Source of the DNA: Salinispora arenicola
GTDB taxonomy: Bacteria; Actinomycetota; Actinomycetes; Mycobacteriales; Micromonosporaceae
Direction of reading: 5' to 3'
DNA length: 64,000 bases
Assembly: GCF_006716065.1 (NCBI RefSeq)
Contig: NZ_VFOL01000001.1
Coordinates: forward strand, 992,001 to 1,056,000
Shown here: positions 8,390-17,158 of the stretch, piece by piece
Numbering within the stretch: position 1 is the first letter of the stretch
Layout: every line of letters starts with the position of its first letter
Program-made: the position numbers and the translations under genes
Notes under the pieces: model-generated
What the model was told of the DNA's origin: nothing
Database searches by the model: none
The model's input: only the letters and a program-made list of their open reading frames with translations

Positions 8390-9238
8390 TCATTCCTCCC
8401 CGGGCTCGTCGCCGAGCGCCACCGGCACGCCGACCAGCGAGCCGTACTCGGTCCAGGAGCCGTCGTAGTTCTTCACGTTCTGGTGGCCGAGCAGTTCCTG
8501 AAGCACGAACCAGGTGTGCGAGGAACGCTCGCCGATCCGGCAGTAGGCGATGGTTTCCCTGCCGTCGTCCAGCCCGGCGTCGGCGTAGATCTTGCGCAGT
8601 TCCTGGTCGGGCTTGAACGTGCCGTCCTCGTTGGCCGCCTTGGACCACGGCACGCTGATCGCGGTGGGCACGTGGCCCGCGCGCTGCGCCTGCTCCTGCG
8701 GAAGGTGGGCGGGGGCGAGCAGGCGCCCCGCGTACTCGTCGGGGCTGCGCACGTCGACCAGGTTCTTCGTCCCGATGGCAGCCACCACCTCGTCGCGGAA
8801 CGCCCGGATGGTGTTGTCCGGCTCCTGCGCCACGTATCGGGTCGCCGGGCGGGACACCACCTCCTTGGTCAGCGGACGGGCGTCCAGCTCCCACTTCTTG
8901 CGACCGCCGTCGAGCAGCCTGACCTCGCGGTGGCCGTAGAGCGCGAAGTACCAGTACGCGTACGCGGCGAACCAGTTGTTGTTGCCGCCGTAGAGGATGA
9001 CGGTGTCGCCGTTGGCGATGCCCCGCTCGGAGAGCAGCGCCGCGAACTGGTCCTTGTTGACGAAGTCCCGGCGTACCTGATCCTGCAGGTCGGTCTTCCA
9101 GTCGAGCTTGATCGCGCCGGGCAGGTGGCCGGTGTCGTAGGCCGAGGTGTCCTCGTCGACCTCGACGAAGACGACACCCGGGGTGTCGAGGTTCTTCTCG
9201 GCCCAGTCGGCCGAGACGAGTGCGGTGTCGCGACTCAT
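8390..9238 (-). CDS. sseA: Thiosulfate sulfurtransferase (rhodanese), SseA type
   Basis: 282-aa two-domain rhodanese that moves sulfane sulfur from thiosulfate or a similar donor to a thiol acceptor. The N-terminal inactive domain contains GHLPGAIKLDW. The C-terminal domain has VDVRSPDEY and the active loop CRIGER with catalytic Cys233. The actinobacterial form with the CRIGERSSH loop is widely annotated SseA. First gene of a two-gene operon with DUF1416. A cysteine-rich leader peptide and hairpin lie about 200 nt upstream, implying induction when cysteine is scarce. Confidence 0.93.
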   Translation of the reverse strand: MSRDTALVSADWAEKNLDTPGVVFVEVDEDTSAYDTGHLPGAIKLDWKTDLQDQVRRDFVNKDQFAALLSERGIANGDTVILYGGNNNWFAAYAYWYFALYGHREVRLLDGGRKKWELDARPLTKEVVSRPATRYVAQEPDNTIRAFRDEVVAAIGTKNLVDVRSPDEYAGRLLAPAHLPQEQAQRAGHVPTAISVPWSKAANEDGTFKPDQELRKIYADAGLDDGRETIAYCRIGERSSHTWFVLQELLGHQNVKNYDGSWTEYGSLVGVPVALGDEPGEE

Positions 9239-9436
9239 CAGATCACTCCTGGTGAGGATGGATGGTGAGCCAGCGCGCGAAATCGGTGTGCGTCAGTGGT
9301 ACACCCACGCGCAGGACCCATGGCTTGGAACGGATCACGGGTTCGTGCGACGGCGCCGCTGTTGGCGTACGGGTGTGGGGCACCGGAAGGTGCGGACCCA
9401 GCGTGTCGGGAGGCCGCGTCAGGCGGCCGCGAACAG

Positions 9437-9457
9437 CCCCGCCGTCAGTTGACGGGG
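9437..9457 (-). terminator. Hairpin at the end of the cysteine leader peptide
   Basis: On the minus strand CCGTCA and TGACGG pair across a 2-nt loop, with further G/C pairing outside. The hairpin overlaps the leader-peptide stop codon, where ribosome stalling on Cys codons could change its folding. The attenuator role is inferred from placement. Confidence 0.5.
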
Positions 9458-9522
9458 CGACACAGGCAGGTGGCCACGCGGCACAGGTCGACCGCGCGCC
9501 GTTTGGTGAGGAACGTCCCCAT
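9445..9522 (-). CDS. Cysteine-rich leader peptide upstream of sseA
   Basis: 25-codon frame beginning MGTFLTKRR and ending in RPVN, with Cys codons at positions 14, 19 and 21 within a DLCRV...CLCR pattern. This is the conserved short leader found before sulfur-assimilation genes of actinomycetes. Cysteine-responsive attenuation by related poly-Cys leaders has been described in mycobacteria. It is too short for ordinary gene callers. Charged tRNA-Cys availability would set ribosome progress and so read-through into sseA-sseC. Confidence 0.78.
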   Translation of the reverse strand: MGTFLTKRRAVDLCRVATCLCRPVN

Positions 9523-9596
9523 GGAGTGGCAGCCTACCAGCGATGTCGCCGCAAGCCACCGGCTCGACCAGCATCCGGGACATGTCACACACCGGC

Positions 9597-10385
9597 TCAG
9601 CCGGCCGCGTTGATCGGCACTTCAGCCGCCTCCGCGGTGACCTGGAGCCCCTCGGGCAGCGGCCGGACCTCGCGGACGGTGAGGTCGAACGGCAGTTCCG
9701 GCAGGGGCACGTCGACGGAGATGCCCTGCGCGAAGTTGTTCAGCAGCACGCGGGCGAGCGGTCCGCTGGGCATGCCCTCGGCGGTCAGGTTGGTGAACCG
9801 CAGCGCGACCCGGCCCTGATCGACCTTGAGGTCGGCGGTGCCGGTGACGGGCAACCGTTCCCCGAGAATGTCCACTGGAGCGGTCACCACGAGTTTGCCG
9901 TCCCGTTCGCCCAACCGCAGCCCCTCCTGGTCGAGCCGGGCGGCGAGGCTGTCGTAGCTGACGGTGCCGGTGCCCGTGACGCTCCCGGCGACCACCTCGC
10001 CCTGTCCTGAGCGGAGGGTGTCCAGCGAGGCGGTTACGTCATGAGCGTCGATGTCGAGGGTCGGCAGGGCCAACACGTCACCCTGGACCGATCCTCGGAC
10101 CTCACGCAGCCCGATGGAGATGCGCTTGTAGCGGCCGTCGAGGACCTGGGTGACGAAGGGGAACCCGCCGATCTCGACCTCGGGCGGCCCGGCCTCCACG
10201 TTCTGCTGGGCGATCTCCGTGCGTACCTGGTCGGCGAGCACGCGTTCGGCCATGCCTGCCGCCACCCGGTCGGCCGTCACCAGCAGCCCGATCAGGACCA
10301 GCAGCAGGATGAGGAGCACGACGAGTACGCGACGCCCGCGCTGCCGCTGGGGGCGCTCGCCCTGGTACGGGTGCTCCTCGGTCAC
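9597..10385 (-). CDS. LmeA-like phospholipid-binding protein (DUF2993)
   Basis: 262-aa protein with a basic, disordered N-terminus, one membrane anchor (about residues 19-41) and an extracytoplasmic beta-rich DUF2993 domain with the family hallmark EIGGFPFVTQVLDG. Mycobacterial LmeA binds phospholipid and supports mannan elongation in the periplasm; the role here is inferred by family. ATG at 10385 is preceded by AGGAGT on the minus strand. It is downstream of a membrane-protein gene on the same strand. Confidence 0.85.
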   Translation of the reverse strand: MTEEHPYQGERPQRQRGRRVLVVLLILLLVLIGLLVTADRVAAGMAERVLADQVRTEIAQQNVEAGPPEVEIGGFPFVTQVLDGRYKRISIGLREVRGSVQGDVLALPTLDIDAHDVTASLDTLRSGQGEVVAGSVTGTGTVSYDSLAARLDQEGLRLGERDGKLVVTAPVDILGERLPVTGTADLKVDQGRVALRFTNLTAEGMPSGPLARVLLNNFAQGISVDVPLPELPFDLTVREVRPLPEGLQVTAEAAEVPINAAG

Positions 10386-10472
10386 AGTTACTCCTGTCGT
10401 CGGTCGTCCGGCGCTGTGGCGAGGCTACCCGGGCGAAGGCGTGGCTACCCGGGCGAACGGGGTCGCAACTGC

Positions 10473-11501
10473 CTAGAGGACCAGTTTGCACATGACGTAC
10501 GCGGCCGGCGCGGCGAGCGCGAAGCCGGTGAGCGGCCCCTGCATGTGCGTGGCCGCCCACCGGGGCGACGACTCGCCGGCCATCAGCCGGCCCGCCTCCG
10601 CGTACCCGACGGCGAGGTCGGCCAGGACGGCGACGACTGCCGCGACCAGTCCCATGATCGCGGCCCGGGTCGGGGTGAACGGGGTGACGAGATAGCTGCC
10701 GAGGGCCGCGCTGACCAGGGTGCCGACCATGGCGCCGCTGACCACGCCGGCCGCGCCCCGAGGCACCTGGGGGGCCAGCCGGGGCCAGGCGGCGAACGCG
10801 TCGATGCTCCGGGCGACGGCGAGCGCGACACCGGCCGCGGCCAGGCAGACCGTGATTGCCTGGGTGCCCATCGGGATCCGGGTGAGCACGATCATGGTGG
10901 CGAAGGAGACCGCCCCGGCGACGATGAGCAGGGTGCCGCGCAGTGAGTCGGTGACCTGTGCCCGGTCGACCCGTCGGACGAGTTGCCCCAGTACGGCGGC
11001 AACAAGGCCGACCAGCAGAACCTGCACCAGTGGCATCAGTCGGGCCGGATCGCTGCGGACGGCGACGATGTCGGCGACGATCGCGGCGACGGCACCTACC
11101 CCGGCCACCGTCAGCAGCGCCGGCGGGCGGGCCGCCATCGTCCAGGCCAGCACGGACAGTAGTTGGACACCGAGGACGACGGCCGTGAACGGCAGCCGGT
11201 GCCCGGGGCCGCTGGTCTGCGCCGCCAACACCAGCCCCGTCCCGAGCAGCGCCGCGAAGCCGGCGACGGCCAGCGCGAGTGACCGTCGCACCTCGACCGG
11301 CGGGGTCTCCTCCTCGTCCTGGTCGCCGTCGTCCGGGTCGCCCGCGGATCGGTGGCCGGGTTCCCCCTCGTGCCGGCCTCGGCGCGGGCCGCCGCGTTCC
11401 GGCCGTCCCTCGTCGTCCCCGGCCCGTGGTGCGGGCGGGCCGCCGGGCGGCTGGTCGGGCCACGGCTCACGGCCGGTCTCGGGCCTACTGGAGGGAAGCA
11501 C
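10473..11501 (-). CDS. Polytopic membrane protein of unknown function
   Basis: 342-aa protein with a long Pro/Gly/Asp-rich cytoplasmic N-terminus (about 70 residues) followed by roughly eight or nine hydrophobic segments. The last third contains a PRGAAGVVSGAMVGTLVSAALG glycine-rich pair of helices and a conserved-looking MAGESSPRW loop. GTG start with only a weak ribosome site. Divergent from glnR. I do not recognise the family; an uncharacterised integral membrane protein is the safe call. Confidence 0.75.
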   Translation of the reverse strand: MLPSSRPETGREPWPDQPPGGPPAPRAGDDEGRPERGGPRRGRHEGEPGHRSAGDPDDGDQDEEETPPVEVRRSLALAVAGFAALLGTGLVLAAQTSGPGHRLPFTAVVLGVQLLSVLAWTMAARPPALLTVAGVGAVAAIVADIVAVRSDPARLMPLVQVLLVGLVAAVLGQLVRRVDRAQVTDSLRGTLLIVAGAVSFATMIVLTRIPMGTQAITVCLAAAGVALAVARSIDAFAAWPRLAPQVPRGAAGVVSGAMVGTLVSAALGSYLVTPFTPTRAAIMGLVAAVVAVLADLAVGYAEAGRLMAGESSPRWAATHMQGPLTGFALAAPAAYVMCKLVL

Positions 11502-11750
11502 CCACCGATCGTGCCAGACCGTGCCCGCGGTGCGGGCGTCACGGTTTCGGCGACGTTAAAACCTGCACCCCAATCAGGGGCATAAGTGACAAACGGAACT
11601 TGGCCCGAAAGCTGGATCAGGGCAATCGGTTAGGATCAACCCGCTACCCGCCCGTCAGCGACGCCGGGACCACGCAGTACCCCAGCGCCCTCCGTGAGGA
11701 GTGTGCCGCTGGTCGCGCGCGGCCACCACGCCGCCGGGACGGAGGTGATC

Positions 11751-12464
11751 GTGGAGATCCTGCTTCTGGTGACGGCACGCGCAGGTGAACCGTCCGCTGT
11801 GCTGCCAGCGCTGGACCTACTGCCCCACTCGATTCGCACCGCACCGCGCGACGTACGCACCCTGGTCGCCGGCCCCAGTCCGGACGCGGTCCTGATCGAC
11901 GCCCGCTCCGAGCTCAGCGAGGCCCGGGCCACCTGCCGCATGCTGCACGCCACCGGTCTCAACGCGCCTCTACTCGCGGTCGTCACCGAGGCCGGCCTGA
12001 TCGCGCTCAACGCTGACTGGGGGGTGGATGACGTCGTCCTCGCCTCAGCGGGCCCGGCCGAAGTCGAAGCCAGACTGCGGTTGGTGGTCGGACGGCGCAA
12101 CGACACGGTCGCGAGGGCCGACAGCTCGGTTCGTGCCGGCGAACTGACCATCGACCCGGAAACCTACGCCGCGAAGCTGAAGGGCCGCCCGCTCGACCTC
12201 ACGTACAAGGAGTTCGAGCTGCTCAAATTCCTGGCGCAGCACCCGGGACGGGTCTTCACTCGAGACCAGCTGCTGCGCGAGGTGTGGGGCTACGACTACT
12301 TCGGTGGAACCCGCACCGTGGACGTGCACGTCCGACGGTTGCGCGCCAAGCTCGGCTCCGAGTATGAGTCGATGATCGGCACGGTCCGCCAGGTCGGCTA
12401 CAAGTTCGTCGTCCCGCCGTCCCGGGCGTTGCCGGAAAAGGAGCCCGCACCGGCTTCCGTCTGA
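11751..12464 (+). CDS. glnR: GlnR-type OmpR-family response regulator
   Basis: 237-aa orphan response regulator. The receiver-like domain lacks a full acidic pocket but keeps VLIDAR and [19 protein letters not shown], characteristic of actinobacterial GlnR. The OmpR winged helix follows ([20 protein letters not shown] ... [17 protein letters not shown]). GlnR controls nitrogen-assimilation genes (glnA, amtB, nirB and others). The GTG at 11751 sits behind a near-perfect GGAGGTGATC ribosome site; the upstream in-frame ATG lacks one. Divergent from the membrane protein; upstream of a polysaccharide deacetylase. Confidence 0.88.
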   Translation: MEILLLVTARAGEPSAVLPALDLLPHSIRTAPRDVRTLVAGPSPDAVLIDARSELSEARATCRMLHATGLNAPLLAVVTEAGLIALNADWGVDDVVLASAGPAEVEARLRLVVGRRNDTVARADSSVRAGELTIDPETYAAKLKGRPLDLTYKEFELLKFLAQHPGRVFTRDQLLREVWGYDYFGGTRTVDVHVRRLRAKLGSEYESMIGTVRQVGYKFVVPPSRALPEKEPAPASV

Positions 12465-12471
12465 TCGTTGT

Positions 12472-12485
12472 TGGTCATTTGACCA
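12472..12485. promoter_or_regulatory. Short palindrome downstream of glnR
   Basis: TGGTCA-TT-TGACCA lies 8 nt past the glnR stop and about 70 nt before the deacetylase start. It could be a protein-binding site or part of the glnR 3' end. Confidence 0.3.
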
Positions 12486-12555
12486 CTTACTCCCAGTAGT
12501 CCGGATTATCCTCACGTACTGAGGCTGCTCAACCGGAATGTGCGGGGGTACTGCG

Positions 12556-13392
12556 GTGCAGACGAAAGGCGGCCATGCCAGCCGATCCCTCGCCCTCAAA
12601 GCGCTGGTCGTGACCGCGATACTCGGCTCGGCGTTCGCGTTCGGCCGCAGCCTCGCACCGGACCGCGCCTCCGTCACCACCGCCGCCACGCCACTGCACA
12701 CTGCCGAGGCGCTCGCACCCCGAGCACCGACCACCGGCGACGACCCCACCACGGCTGGCAGCCCGGAGTCACCTGTGGTCGACGGCAGCCACTCCTACGA
12801 CGTGCGTCGCGTCACCGGCACCTCGACGGTGGCCCTCACCTTCGACGACGGACCGGACCCCCGGTACACCCCGCAGATCCTCAGGACTCTGCGCGAGTTC
12901 GGCGTCACCGCCACGTTCTGCGTGGTGGGCAGGAAAGCACACGCCCACCCGGAGCTGATCCGAGCGATCGTGGCCGACGGCCACACCCTGTGCAACCACA
13001 GCTGGGACCATGACATCGCCCTCGGCTCCCGAACACCGGACCAGATCCGCGCGGACCTGCTCCGAACCGGTGACGCGATCCACGCCGCCGTACCCGGTGT
13101 CCCCATCGCCTACTATCGCCAGCCCGGCGGCGCCTGGACGTACCCGATCGTGTCGACGGCACGGGAGCTTGGCCTGATCCCGCTGCACTGGACGGTCGAC
13201 CCGTGGGACTGGCAGGCACCCGGCGCCGACGCCATCGCGGCGAGCGTACTCGACCACGTGGGCCCCGGCGCGATCGTGCTGCTGCACGATTCGGGTGGCC
13301 CACGACAGGGCACCGTGGACGCCCTCTACCAGATCCTGCCAGAGCTCACCGCCTGGTACGACGTGGCGGCACTGCCACCTGGCACGACCTGA
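12556..13392 (+). CDS. Secreted polysaccharide deacetylase (NodB family, CE4)
   Basis: 278-aa enzyme removing N-acetyl (or O-acetyl) groups from a cell-wall or extracellular polysaccharide. A signal-anchor lies at residues 11-30 and a Pro/Thr-rich linker runs to about 75. All NodB motifs are present: TFDDGPDP (Asp97-Asp98), HSWDHD (metal His148 and His152), RQPGGAW (Arg188) and LLHDSGG (His244). GTG at 12556 with a G-rich run upstream is preferred; ATG at 12538 is possible. Substrate cannot be told from sequence. Confidence 0.88.
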   Translation: MQTKGGHASRSLALKALVVTAILGSAFAFGRSLAPDRASVTTAATPLHTAEALAPRAPTTGDDPTTAGSPESPVVDGSHSYDVRRVTGTSTVALTFDDGPDPRYTPQILRTLREFGVTATFCVVGRKAHAHPELIRAIVADGHTLCNHSWDHDIALGSRTPDQIRADLLRTGDAIHAAVPGVPIAYYRQPGGAWTYPIVSTARELGLIPLHWTVDPWDWQAPGADAIAASVLDHVGPGAIVLLHDSGGPRQGTVDALYQILPELTAWYDVAALPPGTT

Positions 13393-13417
13393 CCAGCCGC
13401 CGGGCTACCGTGGCCCG

Positions 13418-14341
13418 ATGAACAGCACCGAACCCGACAGTGCCCGGGTGACCCGGACCGACCGGCTCGACCCACCGGAGATCGCCGACGTGCTGACGCT
13501 GGCCCGAGCCGCGGGGGACGCCGACGGCGCGGACCCGTTCGACGAGCACACCCTGCTCCGGCTCCGCGACCCACACGCCCCGGCCCACCACCTCACTGTC
13601 CGTGCCGCCGACGGCATCTTGGCCGGGTACGCGCATCTGGACAGCACCGATCCCGCCGCCGGCACCGGGGTGGAGCTGGCAGTCCATCCGACGTACCGCC
13701 GGCAGGGAATCGGGCGGGCCCTGGCCCGGGAGGTACGCGCGAGGGTCGCCGGGCCCCTACGTGCCTGGGCACACGGCGACCACCCGTCCGCCGCCGCGCT
13801 CGCCGTCGACCTGGGCTACCGCCGAGCCCGGGTGCTCTGGCAGCTCCGCCGGCCGTTGAGCGCCCCGGTCCCCCAACCGCCCCTGCCCGAGGGAGTGACG
13901 CTGCGCGCCTTCCGGCCCGGAACCGACGACGATGCCTGGCTGGCGCTCAACGCCAGGGCGTTCGCCGACCACCCGGAGCAGGGTCGCTGGACCGCCGCCG
14001 ACCTGCGGGCACGCCGCGACGAACCGTGGTTCGACGCGGCCGGTTTCCTGCTCGCCGTCGACCCGGCAGGACACCTGCTCGGCTTCCACTGGACCAAGGT
14101 CCACGAGCGGCCCGGCTCCGCCCGGATCGGCGAGGTGTACGTGCTGGGTGTCGACCCACAGGCGCACGGTGGCGGGCTCGGCAAGGCTCTCACCGCGGCT
14201 GGCCTGGCATACCTGCGGGACCGGCGGGGCCTGGACCGGGTGATGCTCTATGTGGACGAGTCGAACACCGCCGCGGTGGCACTCTACGAACGGCTCGGCT
14301 TCGCCCGGTGGTCAGCGCACGTCAACTACCAGCGGAGCTGA
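13418..14341 (+). CDS. mshD: Mycothiol synthase MshD
   Basis: 307-aa tandem GNAT acetyltransferase, the last step of mycothiol synthesis: it acetylates the cysteine amine of Cys-GlcN-Ins with acetyl-CoA. The N-terminal GNAT has VHPTYRRQGIGRAL. The catalytic C-terminal GNAT has VYVLGVDPQAHGGGLGKAL and MLYVDESNTAAVALYERLGF, typical of MshD. TACCGT at 13406-13411 ends 6 nt before the ATG with no ribosome site, suggesting a leaderless transcript. As is common in actinomycetes, it lies near phosphate-transport genes. Confidence 0.92.
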   Translation: MNSTEPDSARVTRTDRLDPPEIADVLTLARAAGDADGADPFDEHTLLRLRDPHAPAHHLTVRAADGILAGYAHLDSTDPAAGTGVELAVHPTYRRQGIGRALAREVRARVAGPLRAWAHGDHPSAAALAVDLGYRRARVLWQLRRPLSAPVPQPPLPEGVTLRAFRPGTDDDAWLALNARAFADHPEQGRWTAADLRARRDEPWFDAAGFLLAVDPAGHLLGFHWTKVHERPGSARIGEVYVLGVDPQAHGGGLGKALTAAGLAYLRDRRGLDRVMLYVDESNTAAVALYERLGFARWSAHVNYQRS

Positions 14342-14477
14342 CGGGCGGCTTCGGGGCGAGGTCGACGACACCGCCGCCCGTCCGACCAGTTCCGGCTCGC
14401 CGCGCGGGGTAGGCACCGGCCCGGCGCGGGTGCCGACTCCTGGGCCCGAGCCTGGAAGACGCGGGCTGCGGACCTCC

Positions 14478-14541
14478 CCGCGGCGCCACCGAACCGCGGC
14501 GCCACCGAACCGCGGCGCCACCGAACCGCGGCGCCACCGAA
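14478..14541. repeat. Four exact 16-bp tandem repeats
   Basis: CCGCGGCGCCACCGAA is repeated four times without a mismatch between the convergent mshD and response-regulator genes. The exact copies imply recent slippage. Each unit contains the self-complementary GGCGCC, so the array may also fold and terminate transcription. Confidence 0.85.
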
Positions 14542-14562
14542 CCGCTGGCGGGGCGATGCCGT

Positions 14563-15294
14563 TCACTCCGACGGGGTGAAGCGGTAGCCCAGCCCACGCA
14601 CCGTGATGATGAGCGGCTGCTGCTCCCCCTCCGTCTCCAGTCGCTTGCGGAGCCGCTTGATGTGCACCGTGAGGGTGTTCGAGCTCTCCCCGGTCGACCC
14701 ACCCCACACCGCCGACAGCAGCTGTTCCCGGCTGACGGTGCGGTCGGCGTGAGTCATGAAGAAGTACAGGAGCCTGAACTCCTTCAACGGCAGCGGCACC
14801 GGCCGTCCGTGCAGGGTCACCTCATAGGTGGCTGGTTCCATTCGGAGGCCACCGAGCTCAACCGGTGGGTCGAGGGTGCCAGCGGTTTCCGGCCGGATCC
14901 CACGCAGGATCGGCACCACCTCGTCCAGCCGGTATGGCCGGCGGACGCAGGCGGTCGCGCCGGCCCGGAGCGCCCCGACGACCACCGATCCGTCGTCGTC
15001 GCCGACCCCGACCAGGGTGGGGATGCCGGCTTGGCCGACCAGCAGCCGCACCAGGTCGGTACTGGCCATGGTGGTGAGGCCGGCGGACACGACGGCCGCG
15101 TCCGGTTGGAGGGCACCGGCGGCCAGCAGCGCCTCGGCGGCGTGCGGGTAGTACCGCCCCTGAACCCGGAGGGTGGACAACTCCGTCACCAGCGCCGGGC
15201 CGGCGGTCTCATCGTCGTCCACCACGAGCAGCAGGAAGCGCCCCTCGGCCCGGTAGTCACCCTTTGTGCTCTCGACGAGGTTGTTCATCGACAC
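14563..15294 (-). CDS. OmpR/PhoB-type response regulator next to pst
   Basis: 243-aa protein. The receiver domain starts with FLLLVVDDDE but has a poor match at the phosphoryl-Asp (AAVVSAGL), so phosphorylation is doubtful. The C-terminal winged helix is complete (PLPLKEFRLLYFFMTHADRTVSREQLLSAVWG ... LTVHIKRLRKRLE). Its start is 11 nt after the pstB stop, so it is the last gene of the pst operon and probably feeds into phosphate control, though it is not clearly PhoP. GTG at 15294 or ATG at 15288; neither has a clear ribosome site. Confidence 0.82.
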   Translation of the reverse strand: MSMNNLVESTKGDYRAEGRFLLLVVDDDETAGPALVTELSTLRVQGRYYPHAAEALLAAGALQPDAAVVSAGLTTMASTDLVRLLVGQAGIPTLVGVGDDDGSVVVGALRAGATACVRRPYRLDEVVPILRGIRPETAGTLDPPVELGGLRMEPATYEVTLHGRPVPLPLKEFRLLYFFMTHADRTVSREQLLSAVWGGSTGESSNTLTVHIKRLRKRLETEGEQQPLIITVRGLGYRFTPSE

Positions 15295-15305
15295 CGGCCG
15301 CGGGC

Positions 15306-16172
15306 TCAGCCGAAGCGGCCGGTGATGTAGTCTTCCGTGCGCTTGTCGGCTGGGTTTGTGAACAACTTGCCCGTCTGGCTGAACTCGACCAGCCGGCCGT
15401 GCCGCTCCTGCTGCTCGTCCACCTCGGCGGTGAAGAAGGCCGTGTAGTGGCTGACTCGGGCCGCCTGCTGCATGTTGTGGGTGACGATGACGATCGTGTA
15501 GTCATTCGACAGCTCGGACATCAGGTCCTCGATCTTCGCCGTGGCGATCGGATCGAGGGCCGAGCAGGGCTCGTCCATGAGGATGATCTCGGGGCGGACG
15601 GCGATCGTCCGGGCGATGCACAGCCGCTGCTGCTGACCGCCGGAGAGGGCGAGACCACTGGTCTTGAGCTTGTCCTTGACCTCATCCCAGAGTGCGGCGT
15701 CACGCAGCGCCTTCTCCACCAGGTCGTCCATGTTGGAGACCTTCATACCGGTCACCCGGGGTCCGTAGGCCACGTTGTCGTAGATCGACTTGGGGAACGG
15801 GTTCGGCTTCTGGAACACCATGCCGATACGGCGCCGAACCTCGATCGGGTCGACGTCCCTGGCGTACAGGTCCTGGCCGTGGTAGCTGACCGAGCCGGCC
15901 ACCCGGGCTCCGGGAATGAGGTCGTTCATCCGGTTCAACGATCGCAGGATGGTCGACTTACCGCACCCGGAGGGGCCGATCATCGCCGTGATCTGCTTCT
16001 CCTGGATCGGCATCGTCGTGTCGCGTACGGCCTCGTAGGCCCCGTAGTACACGCTGACGGCGGACAACTCCATCACGGGGTCGGCCGCCTCGGACTGCGA
16101 AGCTGTGGTCGGCTGGGCGCCAACGCCGGCGATGCTGACGCCGGGGCGGCTGGTGGTGTCGGTGGGGTTCAC
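15306..16172 (-). CDS. pstB: Phosphate ABC transporter ATP-binding protein PstB
   Basis: ATPase of the high-affinity phosphate importer. It has Walker [10 protein letters not shown], the Pst-typical [21 protein letters not shown], signature LSGGQQQR and Walker [12 protein letters not shown], and ends in DYITGRFG. The GTG at 16172 is preferred because GAGGTGA precedes it at good spacing. An ATG at 16226, 8 nt after pstA, would add 18 residues and has no ribosome site. About 30 extra residues precede the ABC domain ([11 protein letters not shown]). Confidence 0.93.
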   Translation of the reverse strand: MNPTDTTSRPGVSIAGVGAQPTTASQSEAADPVMELSAVSVYYGAYEAVRDTTMPIQEKQITAMIGPSGCGKSTILRSLNRMNDLIPGARVAGSVSYHGQDLYARDVDPIEVRRRIGMVFQKPNPFPKSIYDNVAYGPRVTGMKVSNMDDLVEKALRDAALWDEVKDKLKTSGLALSGGQQQRLCIARTIAVRPEIILMDEPCSALDPIATAKIEDLMSELSNDYTIVIVTHNMQQAARVSHYTAFFTAEVDEQQERHGRLVEFSQTGKLFTNPADKRTEDYITGRFG

Positions 16173-16234
16173 GGTGCTCACCTCTGGATCGGACGGGGTG
16201 GGACGGGGGAGCCGGTGGTCCGTCATCGGACTGG

Positions 16235-17158
16235 TTACCAGCGCTTCTCGAACCGGTTACGGACGAATATCGCGATCGAGTTCATCGCGAGCACAATCGC
16301 CAGCAGCAGGACGATGGCACCGGCCGCGAGCTCCGTGTACTCCGACTGCGAGCGGGTGATGAAGGTGTAGATCTGGATCGGCAACGCGGTGTACCCGCTG
16401 TCCAGCCCGTCCGGGTTGAAGGTGATGAAGGTGACCGCGCCGAGCACGATCAGCGGGGCTGCCTCCCCGATGGCACGGGACAGGGCGAGGATCGATCCGG
16501 TGGCGATTCCCGGGACCGCCGACGGCAGAACCTGCCGCGACACGGTCTGCCACTTGGTCGCGCCAAGTGCGTAGGAGGCGTGGCGGATCGACTGCGGCAC
16601 CGCGCGGATGGCCTCCCGGGTGGCAATGATGACCACCGGAAGGACCAACAGCGACAGCACGATCGCCGCGGTGATGACCGTGAACCCGAGGCCGAGCGCC
16701 CGGGCGATGATCCCCAGGCCGAGGATACCGAAGATGATCGACGGTACGCCGGCGAGGTTCTGGATGTTGAGTTCCAGCAGCCGGTTGTACCAGCGGGTGT
16801 TGTCCGCGTACTCCTCCAGGTAGATCGCGGACAGGATGCCGATCGGCAGACAGATCACCGCGACCAGCGAGATGATCCACAGCGTTCCGACCAGAGCGGA
16901 CTGCACACCTGCCGTGTCCAGCCGGCTCACCAGGCCAGTGGGCATCTCCGTCCACAGCCGGGAGTCCAGCCGGTTCCAGCCCTTGACGAGCACCCAGGCC
17001 AGCAGGGCGGTGAGCACGCTGAAGGCAACCAGCAGGCAGGCCTGCATCGCCAGCCGGAACGCGACCTCACCCGGCCGGCTCCGGCGCTGGGTCAACGCGT
17101 TACCCGGCGCGGAGGGGTCCGGCCGGGTCGTGGTGGTGGTGAGGGTGGGGGTGCTCAC
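16235..17158 (-). CDS. pstA: Phosphate ABC transporter permease PstA
   Basis: 307-aa inner-membrane permease with six predicted spans after a Thr-rich cytoplasmic tail. The EAA-type loop is [21 protein letters not shown], followed by [27 protein letters not shown], typical of PstA. The GTG start overlaps the pstC stop (GTGA), so the two are translationally coupled. Forms the channel with PstC. Confidence 0.94.
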   Translation of the reverse strand: MSTPTLTTTTTRPDPSAPGNALTQRRSRPGEVAFRLAMQACLLVAFSVLTALLAWVLVKGWNRLDSRLWTEMPTGLVSRLDTAGVQSALVGTLWIISLVAVICLPIGILSAIYLEEYADNTRWYNRLLELNIQNLAGVPSIIFGILGLGIIARALGLGFTVITAAIVLSLLVLPVVIIATREAIRAVPQSIRHASYALGATKWQTVSRQVLPSAVPGIATGSILALSRAIGEAAPLIVLGAVTFITFNPDGLDSGYTALPIQIYTFITRSQSEYTELAAGAIVLLLAIVLAMNSIAIFVRNRFEKRW

